Both the position numbers and the translations under genes were made by a program. From positions 505,071,303 to 505,135,302 of the forward strand of contig OY856409.1 of assembly GCA_963693085.1 (NCBI GenBank): a stretch of 64,000 nucleotides of DNA. The letters are read 5' to 3'. Positions 35,345-47,662 of the stretch are shown here, in pieces. Position 1 is the first letter of the stretch. Each line of letters starts with the position of its first letter. The DNA is from Alisma plantago-aquatica (Eukaryota; Streptophyta; Magnoliopsida; Alismatales; Alismataceae). The notes under the pieces were generated by a model, which had not been told where the DNA came from, made no database searches, and saw only the letters and a list, made by a program, of their open reading frames with translations.

Positions 35345-35470
35345 TATAGGACACCACGGCCGTGCCACCTTGCTCGGTCGTGTAAAGTAAGGTTACCACG
35401 TCCGTGCTCCCTTGCACGGTCGTGCAAAGTAAGGTTACCACGGCCGTTCTCCCTTGCACGGTCGTGCTAT
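35345..35470. repeat. Three tandem units of about 45 bp with cacggccgtg motifs
   Basis: Units read ccacggccgtgccaccttg, ccacgtccgtgctcccttg and ccacggccgttctcccttg, each followed by a cggtcgtg part and taaggtta. The paired halves accacggccgtg and gcacggtcgtgc are themselves palindromic. It lies in the transcribed part of the solo LTR if the TATA assignment is right. Confidence 0.8.
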
Positions 35471-36049
35471 AGAAGATCACTACATGATTCATATTTATAT
35501 ATATGTATTCTAATCTTTCATCCTTTCAACTTGATTAGGTCACATCAACCCTTCAATCAAGTACATACAACTATGTTTAACATAGTGTATCAAGCTAGTA
35601 ATCCTATAAGCAATTATGAATTCTCCCTTTAATTGGTTCTAATCACTTAGGTATTATTAGCGTTTCAACCTTCGTACCTTCATTGATTATCATTACTAAT
35701 CATTATTGGATCAATAGAACATTCATCATCTTAATTCTCAAAGATTCAATCACATTGGACCTCCACTTCGTAAGGTATCCAATTGAATTAGGGTTTCCAA
35801 TGTTGATTCCTTCAATCATTGAATTCATGGGACCAATCATCAATTGGACCTATACTCATACTTCAAATGAGTTTAATAGGTCAACCTTCAACTGATCTGA
35901 CCCTCAATTGACCCTCGGTTGATCTTGAATTAGGGTCTAAATCAATCAAATTAGGGTTTGGAATCAATAACCCTTCAACATATTTCAGTGTGGGTCTAAT
36001 TGATTTGAACCCATTGAACCATCATTCAATTTGGACATGACCTGACCCC

Positions 36050-37240
36050 AAATGGTCTTGGGATCGTTTGGATGACCTCCAAACGGTCTTGAGACCGTTT
36101 TCCCATCATATCATCAAAAGCTAATTCAACCAATTAAGGTTTGGATCATTGGATTGATCACCAAATCAGCAATTGATTACACTCCAACTTAGTATCATTG
36201 GATCATCGATTGCTTAACCATACTCACCCCTAGACCTCCAAACGGTCTTGGGTGACCTCCAAATGGTCTTGAGACCGTTTGGATGAGCTCCAAATGGTCT
36301 TGAGACCATTTTGATGAGCTCCAAATGGTCTTGATACCGTTTGGCTCATCCAAACCTTGGATTCTATTGAAAAATCATTAGGGTTTGAGCTATTGAGTTG
36401 ATCATCAAATCAGCACTTAATTGCAAAGTGATTTGGTATCTTTAGACCTTCAATTGGTCAACCATGCTTAACCTTAGACCTCCAAACGGTCTTGGGTGAT
36501 CCCCAAACGGTCTTGATACCGTTTGGGTGATCCCCAAACTGTTTTGAAACCGTTTGGGCTAATCAACCCAAAATCTCAATTAACTCATTGGAATTTCAGC
36601 ACTAATTTCAATTAGGGTTTTCCCAATTGATTAGCCTTCAACTCATGATTCCTTGGGAATTAACCCCTCAAATGTGGTGAATCATTAACCAACATAATTA
36701 GGAACAGGAATCTCAAACGGTCAACGCTTGGTCAACTCACTCAAACGGTTTTTAAACCGTTTGCCCAAAAAGTTCAATTAATCAAGCTGAAAAATCAGCA
36801 CTTAATCCAATTAGGTTTGCCTAATTGATTAGCCTTCAACTCACGATTCCTTGGGAGTTAACCCATAAAATTTGGTGAGTCATTATCCAACATAATTAGG
36901 AACAGGAATCACAAACGGTCAAGCTTGTTCAACTCACTCAAATGGTTTTGAAACCGTTTGTCCAAAAAGTTCAATTAATCAAGCTGAAAAATCAGCACTT
37001 AATCCAATTAGGTTTGCCTAATTGATTAGCCTTCAACTCACAATTCCTTGGGAGTTAACCCATCAAATTTGGTGAGTCATTATCCAACATAATTAGGAAC
37101 AGGAATATCAAATGTTCAATGCTTGTTCAACTCAACCAAACGGTCTTGGAGACCGTTTTCTCCAACCGACCTTGTGAAACCGTTTGCCCTTCAAACGGTT
37201 TTGCAAACCGTTTGGCCAGGGGGGGGGGCAAGACCGTTTG
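36050..37240. repeat. Array of AAACGGTCTTGAGACCGTTT-type palindromes in the solo LTR
   Basis: At least ten imperfect copies of a palindrome with arms aaacggt and accgttt occur between 36050 and 37240, with spacers of 1-6 bases in the hairpin and ccaaa or tttgg next to the arms. Additional single arms are scattered between. A second layer is a longer repeat of about 200 bp (36590, 36790 and 37000), each with aattaggaacaggaat and a palindrome. It is not coding. Confidence 0.85.
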
Positions 37241-37720
37241 CTAAAGTAGAATTGGTAATCATGCCCATATTCTTATACCTCCAGATCAAGGTCTGATCTT
37301 CATGGTTTTAGTTGCAAGAAAGCAAGGAAGGATGGGGGAAAGAAGGACAAATTACTTTTGCAAGAAAGAAAGATGCATAATAAAGTTTAAGGGTTTAGAG
37401 TTATAAAACCCGCCTTAGAACCAGCTCTAGAGCTCCAAGCTTCGAAGTTTTAATGGTGGCTTGAGCTCCACAGGTCGTCCAAGTTTCCTTCTTCAAGAAT
37501 TGGTTGGAAAGGATGGCTAGAAAGAAGAACTAAGTAAGAAAAACTAGCAAACCAACCTTGCAACATGATTTCCTCCATGAATTCGAGCAAGATGATGATC
37601 AAAGCTTACCTAGAACTGCTTGGCCGTTCTCCTCTTCTCCAGATCTCTATCCTAAGTTGGTCTAAGCAAGGGGATAAGAAGGGAAGTGAAGGAAACGATC
37701 CTTGCTAAGTGAGAAAAGGT

Positions 37721-37730
37721 GTATATATAC
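37721..37730 (-). promoter_or_regulatory. Candidate TATA box of the solo LTR
   Basis: gtatatatac lies about 700 bp inside the 5' end of the minus-strand LTR, in otherwise less repetitive sequence. It is the best TATA candidate; transcription would then run through the palindrome array. Confidence 0.4.
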
Positions 37731-40259
37731 TTTGGGTGAAATTCCAACATAAGGAGAACTTGTTTCTCCATTTCTCATCTAGGTCCTTCCATTCTTCTAA
37801 GCCACGTTTCTCCCTTCCATACTTAAGCAAAACACATCTTAAACCCAAGGTCTAAAGGTGAAGAGATCCAACTTCTTACTAAGTTGCACATATAGAAGGG
37901 TTATTAGGCTTATAACTTGATTATTTAATTTATAAGGGTTATCATTCTTATTTGATTATTCAATTGAAGTGCCCTCTTCATCATTCTTACTCTAAATGAT
38001 GCCAAGAGTCATAAAAGATACTCTAGAAGGTGTATTTTACAAGTTGCATCCCATATTTTGGGTAAATTGCACTTTACACCAAAACTAGGGTTTTAAGTAC
38101 AAGGATTGCTCCACAAGTTGCATCTTGGTGCCTAAACTTGGAGAATCCATCATACTTCATAATATTCATTCTTATGATGTCTCAACACCAAAGGAACATA
38201 TTAACATGTGCAATTTGCAAGTTAACCCCTTTTAATTGGGTAATTTGCACATAAGTCCCTATTAACAAAACAATATTATAACATTGTTCAAAAAGAGCAG
38301 AAATAGAATTATATGTTCCTCAGAAGCTTTAATTACATACCAAAAGATAATCACAAGTATCTGATTACATAATTAAGAAAAACACCTAGGGTTAGTTCAT
38401 AACCTAGGTCAGGGGTGTTACAACAGAGGTTGGGAGTAATCTTGTAGACCCACCTAGCATGTCCACTGTAAGTATTATTATGACATAGTAACTAGTCTTT
38501 TCAAGATGTTATGTTTATGTATATATATGTATATAATATTCTTTACAAAAATTTGTAGGGGTTGAAGCCATGTCATCTAAAAAGTCAAGAATTTATCGTT
38601 GTAGAGGCCGAGGCTTACCCACCCCTTCCAGGGGACATGTTTCATGGGACTCCAGTACCAGATGGTGTGGTTTGTGTGAGCCCGATACATATACTCTCTA
38701 ATTGGAGGGATCTTCCATTTCTATATGCCCACCCAGATTCTGAAACGCTTGGTGAAGCAGAAGGCATAGTAGTATTGTGTCCCAAAATAGATGTCGTCTA
38801 TACTAATATTATATGGTAAATTTATATTACATTAATTTTTTAGTGTGTATATATGAGTCAATTGATCTGAAATTATATATACAAGTTAAAAGGAAGACAC
38901 CCGCTATATCTCGAAATCCACCTCCACCTCCTAAAGTACCTAGTTGGTTTCCAAGGGACCTATACGCCTTGCTAGGTCCTAATTGTAGGGGTATGGTAGT
39001 ATGGATAGGCGAACTTAACCCAAATTGTCCTATAAATGTTTCTATTCTGGAGGATGTTGTAGGTGAATCATACGATAACAATCTATTTATACAAGATATT
39101 TTGGAGTTGTTTCATTATGATTGGTTGAATACATCTATGATAGAGCTATGGATATGGTGAGATCTTGTTTATACATCCATATACCTTATTTTATATACGG
39201 TGATCTGGTTTCTTATATATTAATGCATACGTAATACATGTTTTGGAGCCACTTACACACGATCTGTAAAGATTTTTTATTTTCCCATGTGGGATTTCTA
39301 GTTCCATCTTTGATCAGTCTTGTAGATAAAGATCCTTCATCAGTTATCTCATACTGCTCTACTGCTTTTAAATATTTTGGTAAAATAAAAAAGAAAATGG
39401 TGATAGTAGCTCCATTCAATGTTGAGTAAATTTACTTTGCTTATAATTTCGACTTAAGAAAATTACATTTTTATTGTGGATTTTGAGTTATTAATTTTTA
39501 ACTTTCTTACCTCTAGTGGTAGGCATTGGGAGTTACTGGTTATTGTCCCCAAGACGTTCACTGTTTATTATCTAGATCCTGTGGGGAAGGAATTGGACAC
39601 ATATTATATGGACACCCAATAAAAAGGTCATTATTCATGTGAGAAATATTTCATATTTTTATATCGGTTAACATCTGTTATTACATTACTATTTAATTAT
39701 GCAATTTAATGTGTTACATTAATATGTAGGGCTTTAAGAGAGTTCAAAAACGTTGGAGGATACATCTCCAACATCTCCAAGAAAAAGAAATAGTTACTAA
39801 ATTGGGAGAATGTGAATGTAATTTTCCTACTCCAATATATATATTATTTATGTGAACTGTGTTTGTTTGTATTTTTGAACATTTTGTATGTTTCAATTTA
39901 TAGTGTGCTAAACAAGACAACAGTTGGGCATGTGCATACTATGTGATGCGATATATGGACCTAAATATCAACATGATGCAATGGAAATTGATACCATACA
40001 ATAGGTATTATATATAGTCTCATTAGATAATACGAAATATATCAATCTTATTATATATTATTAATTATATATACATCATTCTCTTTATAGGTGTTTAAAA
40101 CCAGTGACTTCACTATAGGTGAAAAGTTATTAGATGTACATACTACCTATACGATGGAAGAATTAGATGATGTAAGAGAACAATGGGCAAAAGCCTTACA
40201 AGTAGTGGGAATTTTTTTATTATGATTGGGACATTGATGGCGATAATAATAAAGAATGA

Positions 40260-41156
40260 TATTTCTAAACTTTGTTCATATAATTATTTTTCTATTTGAT
40301 GACATGTGAATGGATTTTTTTGAATTGTCATGTGTGAATGTAAAGATGATCAATACATGAATGTTTCTACATGTGTCTGAATGTGAAAAGAGATGAAATG
40401 AATGGAACTGTAGGTTGCTAAATGTGTGTGGAAATGGAGGAAATTTGAAATGGAACTACTGGTTTCTACATGTGTGTGTTGAAAAATAATATGAATTAAA
40501 TATGCTTATACATGTGTCTAAATCACATGATCATAAATTGTTATCTATCCTTGTTAGTTTTGTAGGTTTGTGGCCTATTGTTGGCTGAAATCAAAGGGTG
40601 TTGTAAACCTGCAGTTCAGAACTGAACTGTAGGTTCTGCATCCTGCTGACCAGCCGGACAACAAACCTGCAAACTGATAAGAAAAAAAAATTAGAACATA
40701 GGCGTCGGTTATTAGTATAAAACTGACAATAAAACCTTACTGCGTCGGTTATTAGTATAACACCGATGTCTTTATCCCTTTTCTGCGGGCTGATTTTTTT
40801 CCTTTCTGGCATCAGTTATTTGTACAAAGCTGACGTCTTTTAGAGGTATATAGTGTCGGTTATCCGTAAAAACCGACGCCTATTCTGCCCGTGCTGGCGC
40901 GTTTTATTGGTGGCGGGAAGAGTTATGACGTCAGTTATTAGTATAAAGCTGACATTATTGTGTCGGTTATAGATAAAAACCGACGCCTATTGTGCCCTTG
41001 TTGGCACGTTTTATTAGTGGCGGGAAGGGTTATGATGTCGGTATTGAAACTGATGTTGAATGTTTATACTTTTAGCGGTGCCTACTTGTGTGTCACTTCA
41101 AAACTGATGTCAAAAGACTTATTTAACCGATACTAAAGGTCAGTTTTGTATTAGTG
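40260..41156 (+). repeat. CACTA copy 2, 3' untranslated and subterminal repeats
   Basis: 40280-40640 matches 11100-11440 of copy 1 and 52460-52860 of copy 3 almost word for word, including ctgcagttcagaactgaact. From 40698 the gcgtcggttatta and aaccgacgcc repeats follow, including two units of a tgctggcgcgtttta type. The terminus has lost part of the consensus (ttagtg in place of gtagtg). Confidence 0.85.
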
Positions 41157-41760
41157 GCAATTGGTAGTCAATCCCTTTGACCGCAACGTAGAGGCAGTAG
41201 AGACCGCAATGGCTAAGGAAGTCTTCGGTTGCAATCATAGATGTCTTTGTAGAGATTCTAAGGGGGTTGGTTCCATCGGTTCGTCAGTCACAAGAGTTGG
41301 TGGCTTGTAGTGTCTACGACGGTGACTTCTCCTTCAGTCGCAACAGTTAGTGGGCATCCACAAGGGACTGGGAAGTCACCGGTCACCAAGGCAGACGTGG
41401 TTGTAGAGACCACAAGAAATATTGGCTCCCCTGGTTCAACGATCGTGAGAGTTGGTAATCTATAGCGACCACAGCAGTTTCTTCCGCCTTCGATCTGTAT
41501 GCATGGTGACTTGTGGCGACCGTACGGGTTTTGTGCTTGACCTTCGATCGCAAGGGTGTTGTCATTTTCATAGAATGTTGAATGTCTCCAAGTTTAGCGA
41601 CCAAAAAAAAAACTCTGTATAAACCAATAAGGGTTGTGAGTTTAGGTAGTCGCATCAGGTGTTGTCAATAACAATTAGAATTTGTTAGATAAATCTTAAA
41701 AGGGATTTCAATATGAAGATGAATAAGCACACAAATGTCTATAAAATTATATGTTATCAG
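41157..41760. other. Continuation of the sequence into which CACTA copy 2 inserted
   Basis: It is rich in short repeats of ggttgtagagac, gcgaccg and gtggcgacc type, in keeping with the sequence just left of 26794 (gtggttgtcgctac). No coding frame with stable composition is seen. It grades into AT-rich sequence after 41690. Confidence 0.35.
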
Positions 41761-41769
41761 AATTGTGTG

Positions 41770-42670
41770 TGTATATATATATATATATATATTATTGTTC
41801 TTTATCAAAAGAATGTGAATGTTAATCTTATTTGAAAGTCTTTTTTATAAGGGAACTAATATTTTTTGACGAAAAATTCATACAAATAATACAAGAAAAA
41901 TATGTTTCTATCCTCCCTCAAAACGTACAAATGATTTTTACTACACATTCATATAGTATGAAAGAGGACAGAAATATACATATCTCATATTAATTTTTTT
42001 CTCCAAAATATATCAATATTTGTCTGTTTGAAAAATATTTTTATTAGAAATCTATTTTTTTATTTCAGTATTTTTTTAAAAAACAAGCATTGAAATTCTA
42101 ATAAAAAATAATTTCAACCAAGTCTAATATTGACATACTCTGAAGGAAAAAATAACATGAGAGATATATACTTCTCTCATTTCTCATACTGTGTAAATAT
42201 CAATTTTTTACAATACTAATGCTTATTTCTCTTGTACTGTACTAAAAAGTATTGTATAAATGTCAATTTACTCATAACTCTCATTAGTATTGTACTAAAC
42301 GTACATTACGAGAGATGATGAAAACATAAGTATAAAAGGTGAGAGAAGAAAAGTAAATATATATGTTTTATATTATTCTTTCTCAAAAGTATGTCAATGT
42401 AAATCTTATTTGGAAGTATTTTGTATAAAGACATTAATTTTTTTGTTTTGACAAAAAATTCATATGAATAATATGAGAAATATATGTTTGTATCCTCTAT
42501 GTACCATACAAATGATTTTCAGTACACACCCGTACAGTACGAGAGAGGAGAGAAGTATACAACTCTCATATTATTTTCTCTTTCCAAAATATATCAATAT
42601 TAGTCTTGTTCAAAAGTATTCTTTTATTAGAAATCTAATGTTTTTTATTTGAACAAAAAATTCATTAGGG
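41770..42670. repeat. Direct duplication, two diverged units of about 300-380 bp
   Basis: 41795-42075 and 42375-42660 share, in order, aatcttattt, ttttgac and aaaaattcata, caaatgattttya, the gagagaggaca or gagagaggaga motif, ccaaaatatatcaatatt and tattagaaatcta. A third weaker relative of the same text may lie near 46685-46800 (tcaacactagtcttgttg). Their origin is unknown. Confidence 0.7.
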
Positions 42671-43119
42671 AGTGAAAGCTATCTGCAAAATAATTTTCTC
42701 TTTCTTCAAATTGTATGGAATGTATTCTCTTTTAAAGAAAAAATATAATAGAGATAATGGGAGGGACTCCTCCATATTTTCTACCAGAACAATATGTTCC
42801 TTTTTTGTACATTTTTCTCTTTTCTTAACCACACCCAATAATCTAGGAGATAATAGATGCCTTAGTAAAGAGAACAAGTACCGATGAATCAGATCATTCC
42901 CCAGGGATGAGAAGGGGTGTGTGTAGCGTGACTCTTTGTATATATTTAGGAGGAAAAAGTGTACCTAAGGGGTATACATCATATGAATAATGTCGAAATA
43001 TTACATAAAATTTTACAATCATTATAAATGAAGATTGTTCATATATGCTACATATATTCAATTACACAAATTTTTAATACACACACAAAACTATACACAC
43101 ACATATATATACATACATG

Positions 43120-43379
43120 CCTGAAAAGTAACTAGTAGGTTAGAAAAGTAACTCTCTAGACAAAAAAGTAACTATTCGACTAAAAAAAATAAAATCGAAC
43201 ATAATACATAGTAAAAAATTTCTAGAACAAACATGTAATTTTATATTTGTTACAAATATAGCTATTTGTGCATGTAAAGTGTTGAACGTAATATAAACTT
43301 GTACATATGTAAAGTAAAGAACTTCAAAAAAAAGTAACTAAATATGTAGCAGGTAACTAGCTACTCACGGCAACGAATA

Positions 43380-43383
<4 letters not shown>
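43120..43383. mobile_element. Possible small TA-flanked element related to 47663-47960
   Basis: It holds repeated aaaagtaact units and ends in caacgaataaacaatatata, which is the complement of the attcgctacc-type end seen at 47670 and 48052. A long (TA)n tract follows directly. The left end is unclear. Confidence 0.4.

Positions 43384-43456
<73 letters not shown>
43384..43456. repeat. (TA)n microsatellite
   Basis: An uninterrupted run of about 36 TA units. A second tract with (TA)n then (CA)n lies at 43570-43613. Confidence 0.98.
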
Positions 43457-43457
<1 letters not shown>

Positions 43458-43568
43458 TAGTAAATACACACTTGCCATGCATGTCAACAATGAAGCTGGT
43501 TCAGTGAAAATGTAAAAAAACAATTCTTAATTTGTGATTATCTAAGTCATATTGTATGTAATTAACAT

Positions 43569-43616
<48 letters not shown>

Positions 43617-43745
43617 TACATACATACATACTAGTAAACACACATGTGCCATGTACATCAACAATGAAGTTGGTTCAATGAAAATATAAAAAAATATTTT
43701 CTTAATTTGTGATTATCTAAGTCATATTGTATGTAATTAACATTC
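43457..43745. repeat. Direct duplication of about 120 bp separated by a microsatellite
   Basis: Both 43457-43570 and 43628-43743 contain actagtaaa, tcaacaatgaag, tggttca and cttaatttgtgattatctaa followed by gtcatattgtatgtaattaacatt. The spacer is a (TA)n(CA)n(CATA)n tract. Slippage or unequal exchange at the microsatellite is a likely cause. Confidence 0.88.
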
Positions 43746-46700
43746 AAGAACTAACATATCCACATAATAATATTGATAAAATATAATGTTGATAGATATA
43801 CATTCTTTGATGTTTAGTGATGATTTTTCCCTAATGGGAATACTTATGGATCCAAGAAATTGCATACGTAAATCAATATGTTTCTTAGTTTATAGATATC
43901 AAGCTTGTTATATTAACAAAAAAAATATTTAAGGAGGGTGCAATATCTTAAAATACTAAAATCTGATTGGTTAGGGGGTTTAAAAAAATAAAAATGACAT
44001 ATTTGTAATTTATTTAACAAATGTGTTCTTTTATGGTAGTTTTCTTACAACACAGAGATGAGCAAATATCATAGTAGTTTTGGTTGTTAAATCTAGGAAG
44101 GCGGGGAGGTGGGTTTAGAGGGTCGAGTCTTTGAATAGGGATGATATGATAGAGACTAAGTGGCGTGATTATAGAAAGTGGTTGGGAACAAGGCAAGATT
44201 CAAGTAAGAAAAGTGGAGGTGTGGATGGGATGATTAAATTTTTTCATACTTGAAGATCATTGAGGAATATTAGTTGGGTGTACATCCTAAGATAAGTAGG
44301 ATAAGTAGAATCTGAATTTGTTAGGGAGAATGAAAGTTAGTTATAAGGAAAGTATTCAAATGCAACTTATTAAGATAAAGGGCGATGTGTGGTAATAATG
44401 GACATGAGTTTAGTCTTTTTTTACGTCAAATGATAACAGTTGAATTATTGTTGGAAGACTAATAAGTCATGTGTGTGATAAATTTTGACGCAAGAAGTGG
44501 GGAGGCTTAAGCGGTAACGTGGTTAGAGAAAAAAAAGAACAAGAAAGAATGGGAGAGGGTCAAGAAATGCTAACGGAAAGAAAGGATATGGAGAGACGTG
44601 GGGAGTGGATTGAAGTTACGAGACTTTGAGAGAGTCATGACTAGATTCGTAGGATAATGGTAACGTCAATAAAGATGAGATAATGTCATTATTAGTTAAT
44701 GAATTGTTTTATTTTTTGGCCAAAACTACATTCTTTTTAGGAATTGGAATATGAAAAGACGTGACATGAGGTAGTTAAAATAACATATTGAATCTATATT
44801 TTCATTACAATGGCAAGATTTATTTTTTATTTTTTATTTTCTTATTGTATTAGGATATTAGGGAGAGAACTAATAAGAGTATATGAGTGAATGAAAAAGA
44901 AAATCAAGGAATTATTTCTTTATGGAAACAACAATCAAAAGGTTCCAAAGTATAAAATGAATGAAGAAAGCGGAGAGTCAGATAGTTGAGGAAGGAAGTT
45001 AAAAGGGTGGATGGGATAGTAATATGTTCTTTAGGGATTTTTTCATGTGTATAATTTGTGGGATACGTGTATATTGTATATTTTATTTGTTCTTTCAATA
45101 ATTGTAGACAATAATATTTTTTTCTATAAAAACATTTACCAATAGTGAAAATGAAGAGAAAAATTTGTTGACCAAAAATTTATTGGCCAGTAATTGCATT
45201 GAAAATGATAATTGCAGACCTATTTAGTGGGGAGCTATTAACATTGATGGAGAACTAAAATAAAATAGAGGGAGATGTAAGAAGAGGGAAAAAGGACACA
45301 TGGACTAACATTAATTATAGGAAGGGAGTTGGAAGAGAAGAGGAAAGAAGAGCGCTTGTGGGGAGAAGAGAAAAAAGTGGAGGATGTTACGATCGGAGAG
45401 TTGGGTTGGAAAGAGTGAGGCTGTTTTAAGATAGGGAGAGAGTGTACGTGGGAGGGAGGGAGAAAGTTCAACTAGTTAATCACTATGTGTGGAAGAGGGG
45501 GGTTAAAGTAGAGTTACACTACACATCCCCGCCCACCCACCCGGTCATCCATTCGGTGGTTGGGATGTGTGGTCAATGCTGATGTGGTAGAAAAAAAAAG
45601 TAAATACACCATGAAAGAGAAAAAATTGGAGTGAGAAAAATGTTTTGCACATAACTCTTAAATCATAAGGAATTTTAGATCAAAATAAATAGTATTAGGT
45701 TCGTCATAAAAAATACTTTCTATCAATGTTGACATACTTTGGAAAAATAATATTAGAAGTATATTAAGAGACGAGAGAAGTATACAAAAGTACAGTACGT
45801 TTTCGGATATTGTACTCAAATTGGCCATTCAAGTAAAGTAATTATTGTCTTTTTTTTCTGCATACTCCATATTATGTCATAAATCTATAAGTATTGTACA
45901 TTTTATCATTTATATTAATTTTTGCATACATTCAGATGGTAGTGTTTGTTAAAAATCATATATAAGGATATCCGCACATTCTACAAGAAGTACAACACTA
46001 ACAACCAAATTTTATAATAAAAAATACACTACTAGAAGTACAGTATTAACAACCACATTCTATTTTTTTAAGTATTCACATTCATAATATTTGTAGACGC
46101 GCAGTAGTAATTTCCTCCTTATTTTTCACACTCAATATTTTGTTACAAATCTATAGGTACTAAACATTTTATCATTTATATTATTTTTTGCATACATTCA
46201 GAATGTAACGTTTGACAAAAATTGTATACAAAGATACACACACATTCTACAAGAAGTACTGTACATTTTATAATACAAAGTATAGTACTAGACGTACAGT
46301 ACTAGATGTACCATACGAGACATAACAACAATACATAATTTAATGATCTTGTTAATACAGTACGATACATGTTATGTATAAAAGAATGTCGATAACCACA
46401 TACCATATATATATAAACTAATTCACATTTCACAAAAAACATATACATTTTACTCTAAAGTACAATACTTTCAACTATTGTTTAAGAACAACCATCCTTG
46501 ATCCCACTTCATTCAAAAGTACAGTACTAAACTCAGTGCTACTATTAGTTCAATCGAAGCCATAGATGAACAAGTAGCTATTGTACATGATTTGGGGGAA
46601 ATACCGAATACGAAGGTGATGTATTGTACTCACGAGTATTGTACGTCTGTACCCAGAACATGTGTATGGTATCCTAAAATATAGATATTATATTTCTCAC

Positions 46701-46956
46701 CTATTATCATTATTTCAAAGTATGTCAACACTAGTCTTGTTGGAAAGTATTTTTTACAAGGATTCTAATACAATTTATTTCATCAAAAATATGCTCCGGA
46801 TGGAAAGTTATGGACAAAAATATTTTCTCTCTTTTCTGCTTCCCTCATCCTTTATTGCTTGAATTGTTGTTGACAGCAGGTGTCGGCTCCCATTTCCCAA
46901 AACCGGGTAGGCGAGTGGGTGGGAAAGTGACTATGTCTAGAATTTTTCTTAAAGTA
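43746..46956. other. Intergenic AT-rich DNA, nothing recognised
   Basis: Purine-rich on the plus strand from 44200 to 45480, then rich in gtacagtac and tacagtact palindromic tetramers between 45780 and 46640. The open frames seen are short and of low complexity. No splice-supported gene, terminal repeats or domain could be read. Confidence 0.5.
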
Positions 46957-46964
46957 GTGGAATG

Positions 46965-47484
46965 GAGAGATGAGCATAATTCAGTTAATAACCAATTAAC
47001 AGAATGGTTAATTTATTTTAGACAATCTGGTTAATTCAGTTAATTTGATTAATTTATTTCGATTAAATGGTAAATTTTTTGGTTAAAAATATTTTATATT
47101 TAGTTAACCAAATAGTCATAATTTATTTAAAAAGAAATATCTTTCTCATATATACCTATATTATTTTACTTTTATTTCAAAAACTGTCCTGTTTATAAAC
47201 TAATCAAACTTTTATGAACTATATATCACTATGTTTATATGTAATATTACTATAATATAACAATTATTTAAAAATTTATGACTATTTTCATACAGTATAA
47301 TTACAAGACTGTTGTTTCTTTAACCAAAGTGACCGACAGAATTAGCCATTAACTGATTAACTATAACGGAACTAACTTATACTAATTTGATTAGGTTAAC
47401 GGTGAAAATCTTAAACGACAAATTAATCATATAACTGAATCAAATTAACCGTAACCAACCGAATTAACCAAATAATCACCCCTA
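46965..47484. mobile_element. hAT-type MITE with perfect 8-bp target duplication
   Basis: The 520-bp element is flanked by gtggaatg on both sides (46957-46964 and 47485-47492). The ends are gagagatgagcataatt on the left and, on the right, aataatcacccctag, whose complement begins AGGGGTGATTATT. Subterminal text is full of ggttaa and ttaacc motifs in both orientations. Ends of the TAGGGGTGAGCA type with 8-bp duplications are typical of non-autonomous hAT elements in plants. There is no coding capacity. It is related to 54789-55323. Confidence 0.88.
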
Positions 47485-47637
47485 GTGGAATGGGTGGTTA
47501 TTGGATGGAGGACAAAAAGAAATTAATAAAAGTAACAAAATCCTTAAAAAATGAGAGAAGAGAGTGTTGCATTTTGAAATGAAGTAATCATATTGGCTAG
47601 TGACAGTGTTTTGTAATTTTTTAACAAACTCACTCTT

Positions 47638-47662
47638 TATATATATATATATATATATATAT
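47638..47662. repeat. (TA)n microsatellite
   Basis: About 12 TA units bordering the next small element. Confidence 0.95.

Larger units (their letters stand above)
33665..38422 (-). mobile_element. Solo LTR, 4.76 kb, gypsy Tekay/Del-like
   Basis: It runs from TGAGATGACC on the left to GGTGTTACA on the right, flanked by gcaga (33660-33664) and acaga (38423-38427), a 5-bp duplication with one mismatch. CACTA copy 1 has an uninterrupted sequence at the matching place (9110-9125). On the minus strand it starts TGTAACACCCCTGACC, the usual start of plant Tekay/Del chromovirus LTRs. No gag, pol, PBS or PPT is inside, so it is a solo LTR left after recombination between two LTRs, unusually long for the type. 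Open frames inside are short. The exact clade is an inference from the end sequence. Confidence 0.8.
32120..40259 (+). pseudogene. CACTA second gene: Transposase_24-like region plus Ulp1/C48 protease, copy 2, split by a solo LTR
   Basis: The first exon, 32120-32195, reads MDKHEHDDRDDDYREGEDLN and ends at gtaagt. Later exons give VDDVPPEELGALDEQ (32281), RGITMMNKLLQQRGNGPKLI with SFISYLGVLTHSHC, MMQHCGRVLRNYRKNLTWDY (32680), NKAISDSQRARHALNVHDH, and ALGNPEHLGRVRGVGAGVG (33350). The gene is broken at 33664 and resumes at 38423, where SQEFIVVEAEAYPPLPGDMF and DSETLGEAEGIVV follow. The protease part has GRHWELLVIVP and YYLDPVG (39522-39585) and KQDNSWACAYYVMRYM (39907-39960): His, Asp, Gln and Cys are all in place. 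A one-base shift in the oligo-A near 32330 and one near 40215, plus an early TAA in the exon ending 39429 and a TAG near 33298, disable it. Confidence 0.82.
26794..41156 (+). mobile_element. CACTA (En/Spm) transposon copy 2, both ends present
   Basis: The left end begins CACTACAGAAATGACG and the right end at 41141-41156 reads cagttttgtattagtg, a worn complement of the terminus. Flanking trinucleotides are tca and gca, a 3-bp target duplication with one change. Inside, in order, are subterminal repeats, a GC-rich leader, a foldback, the tnp2 pseudogene (28739-32001), the second gene (32120-40259) and 3' subterminal repeats. A 4.76 kb solo LTR sits within the second gene. Without it the element is about 9.6 kb, a usual size for autonomous CACTA elements. 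The stops in both genes make it non-autonomous today. Confidence 0.9.
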
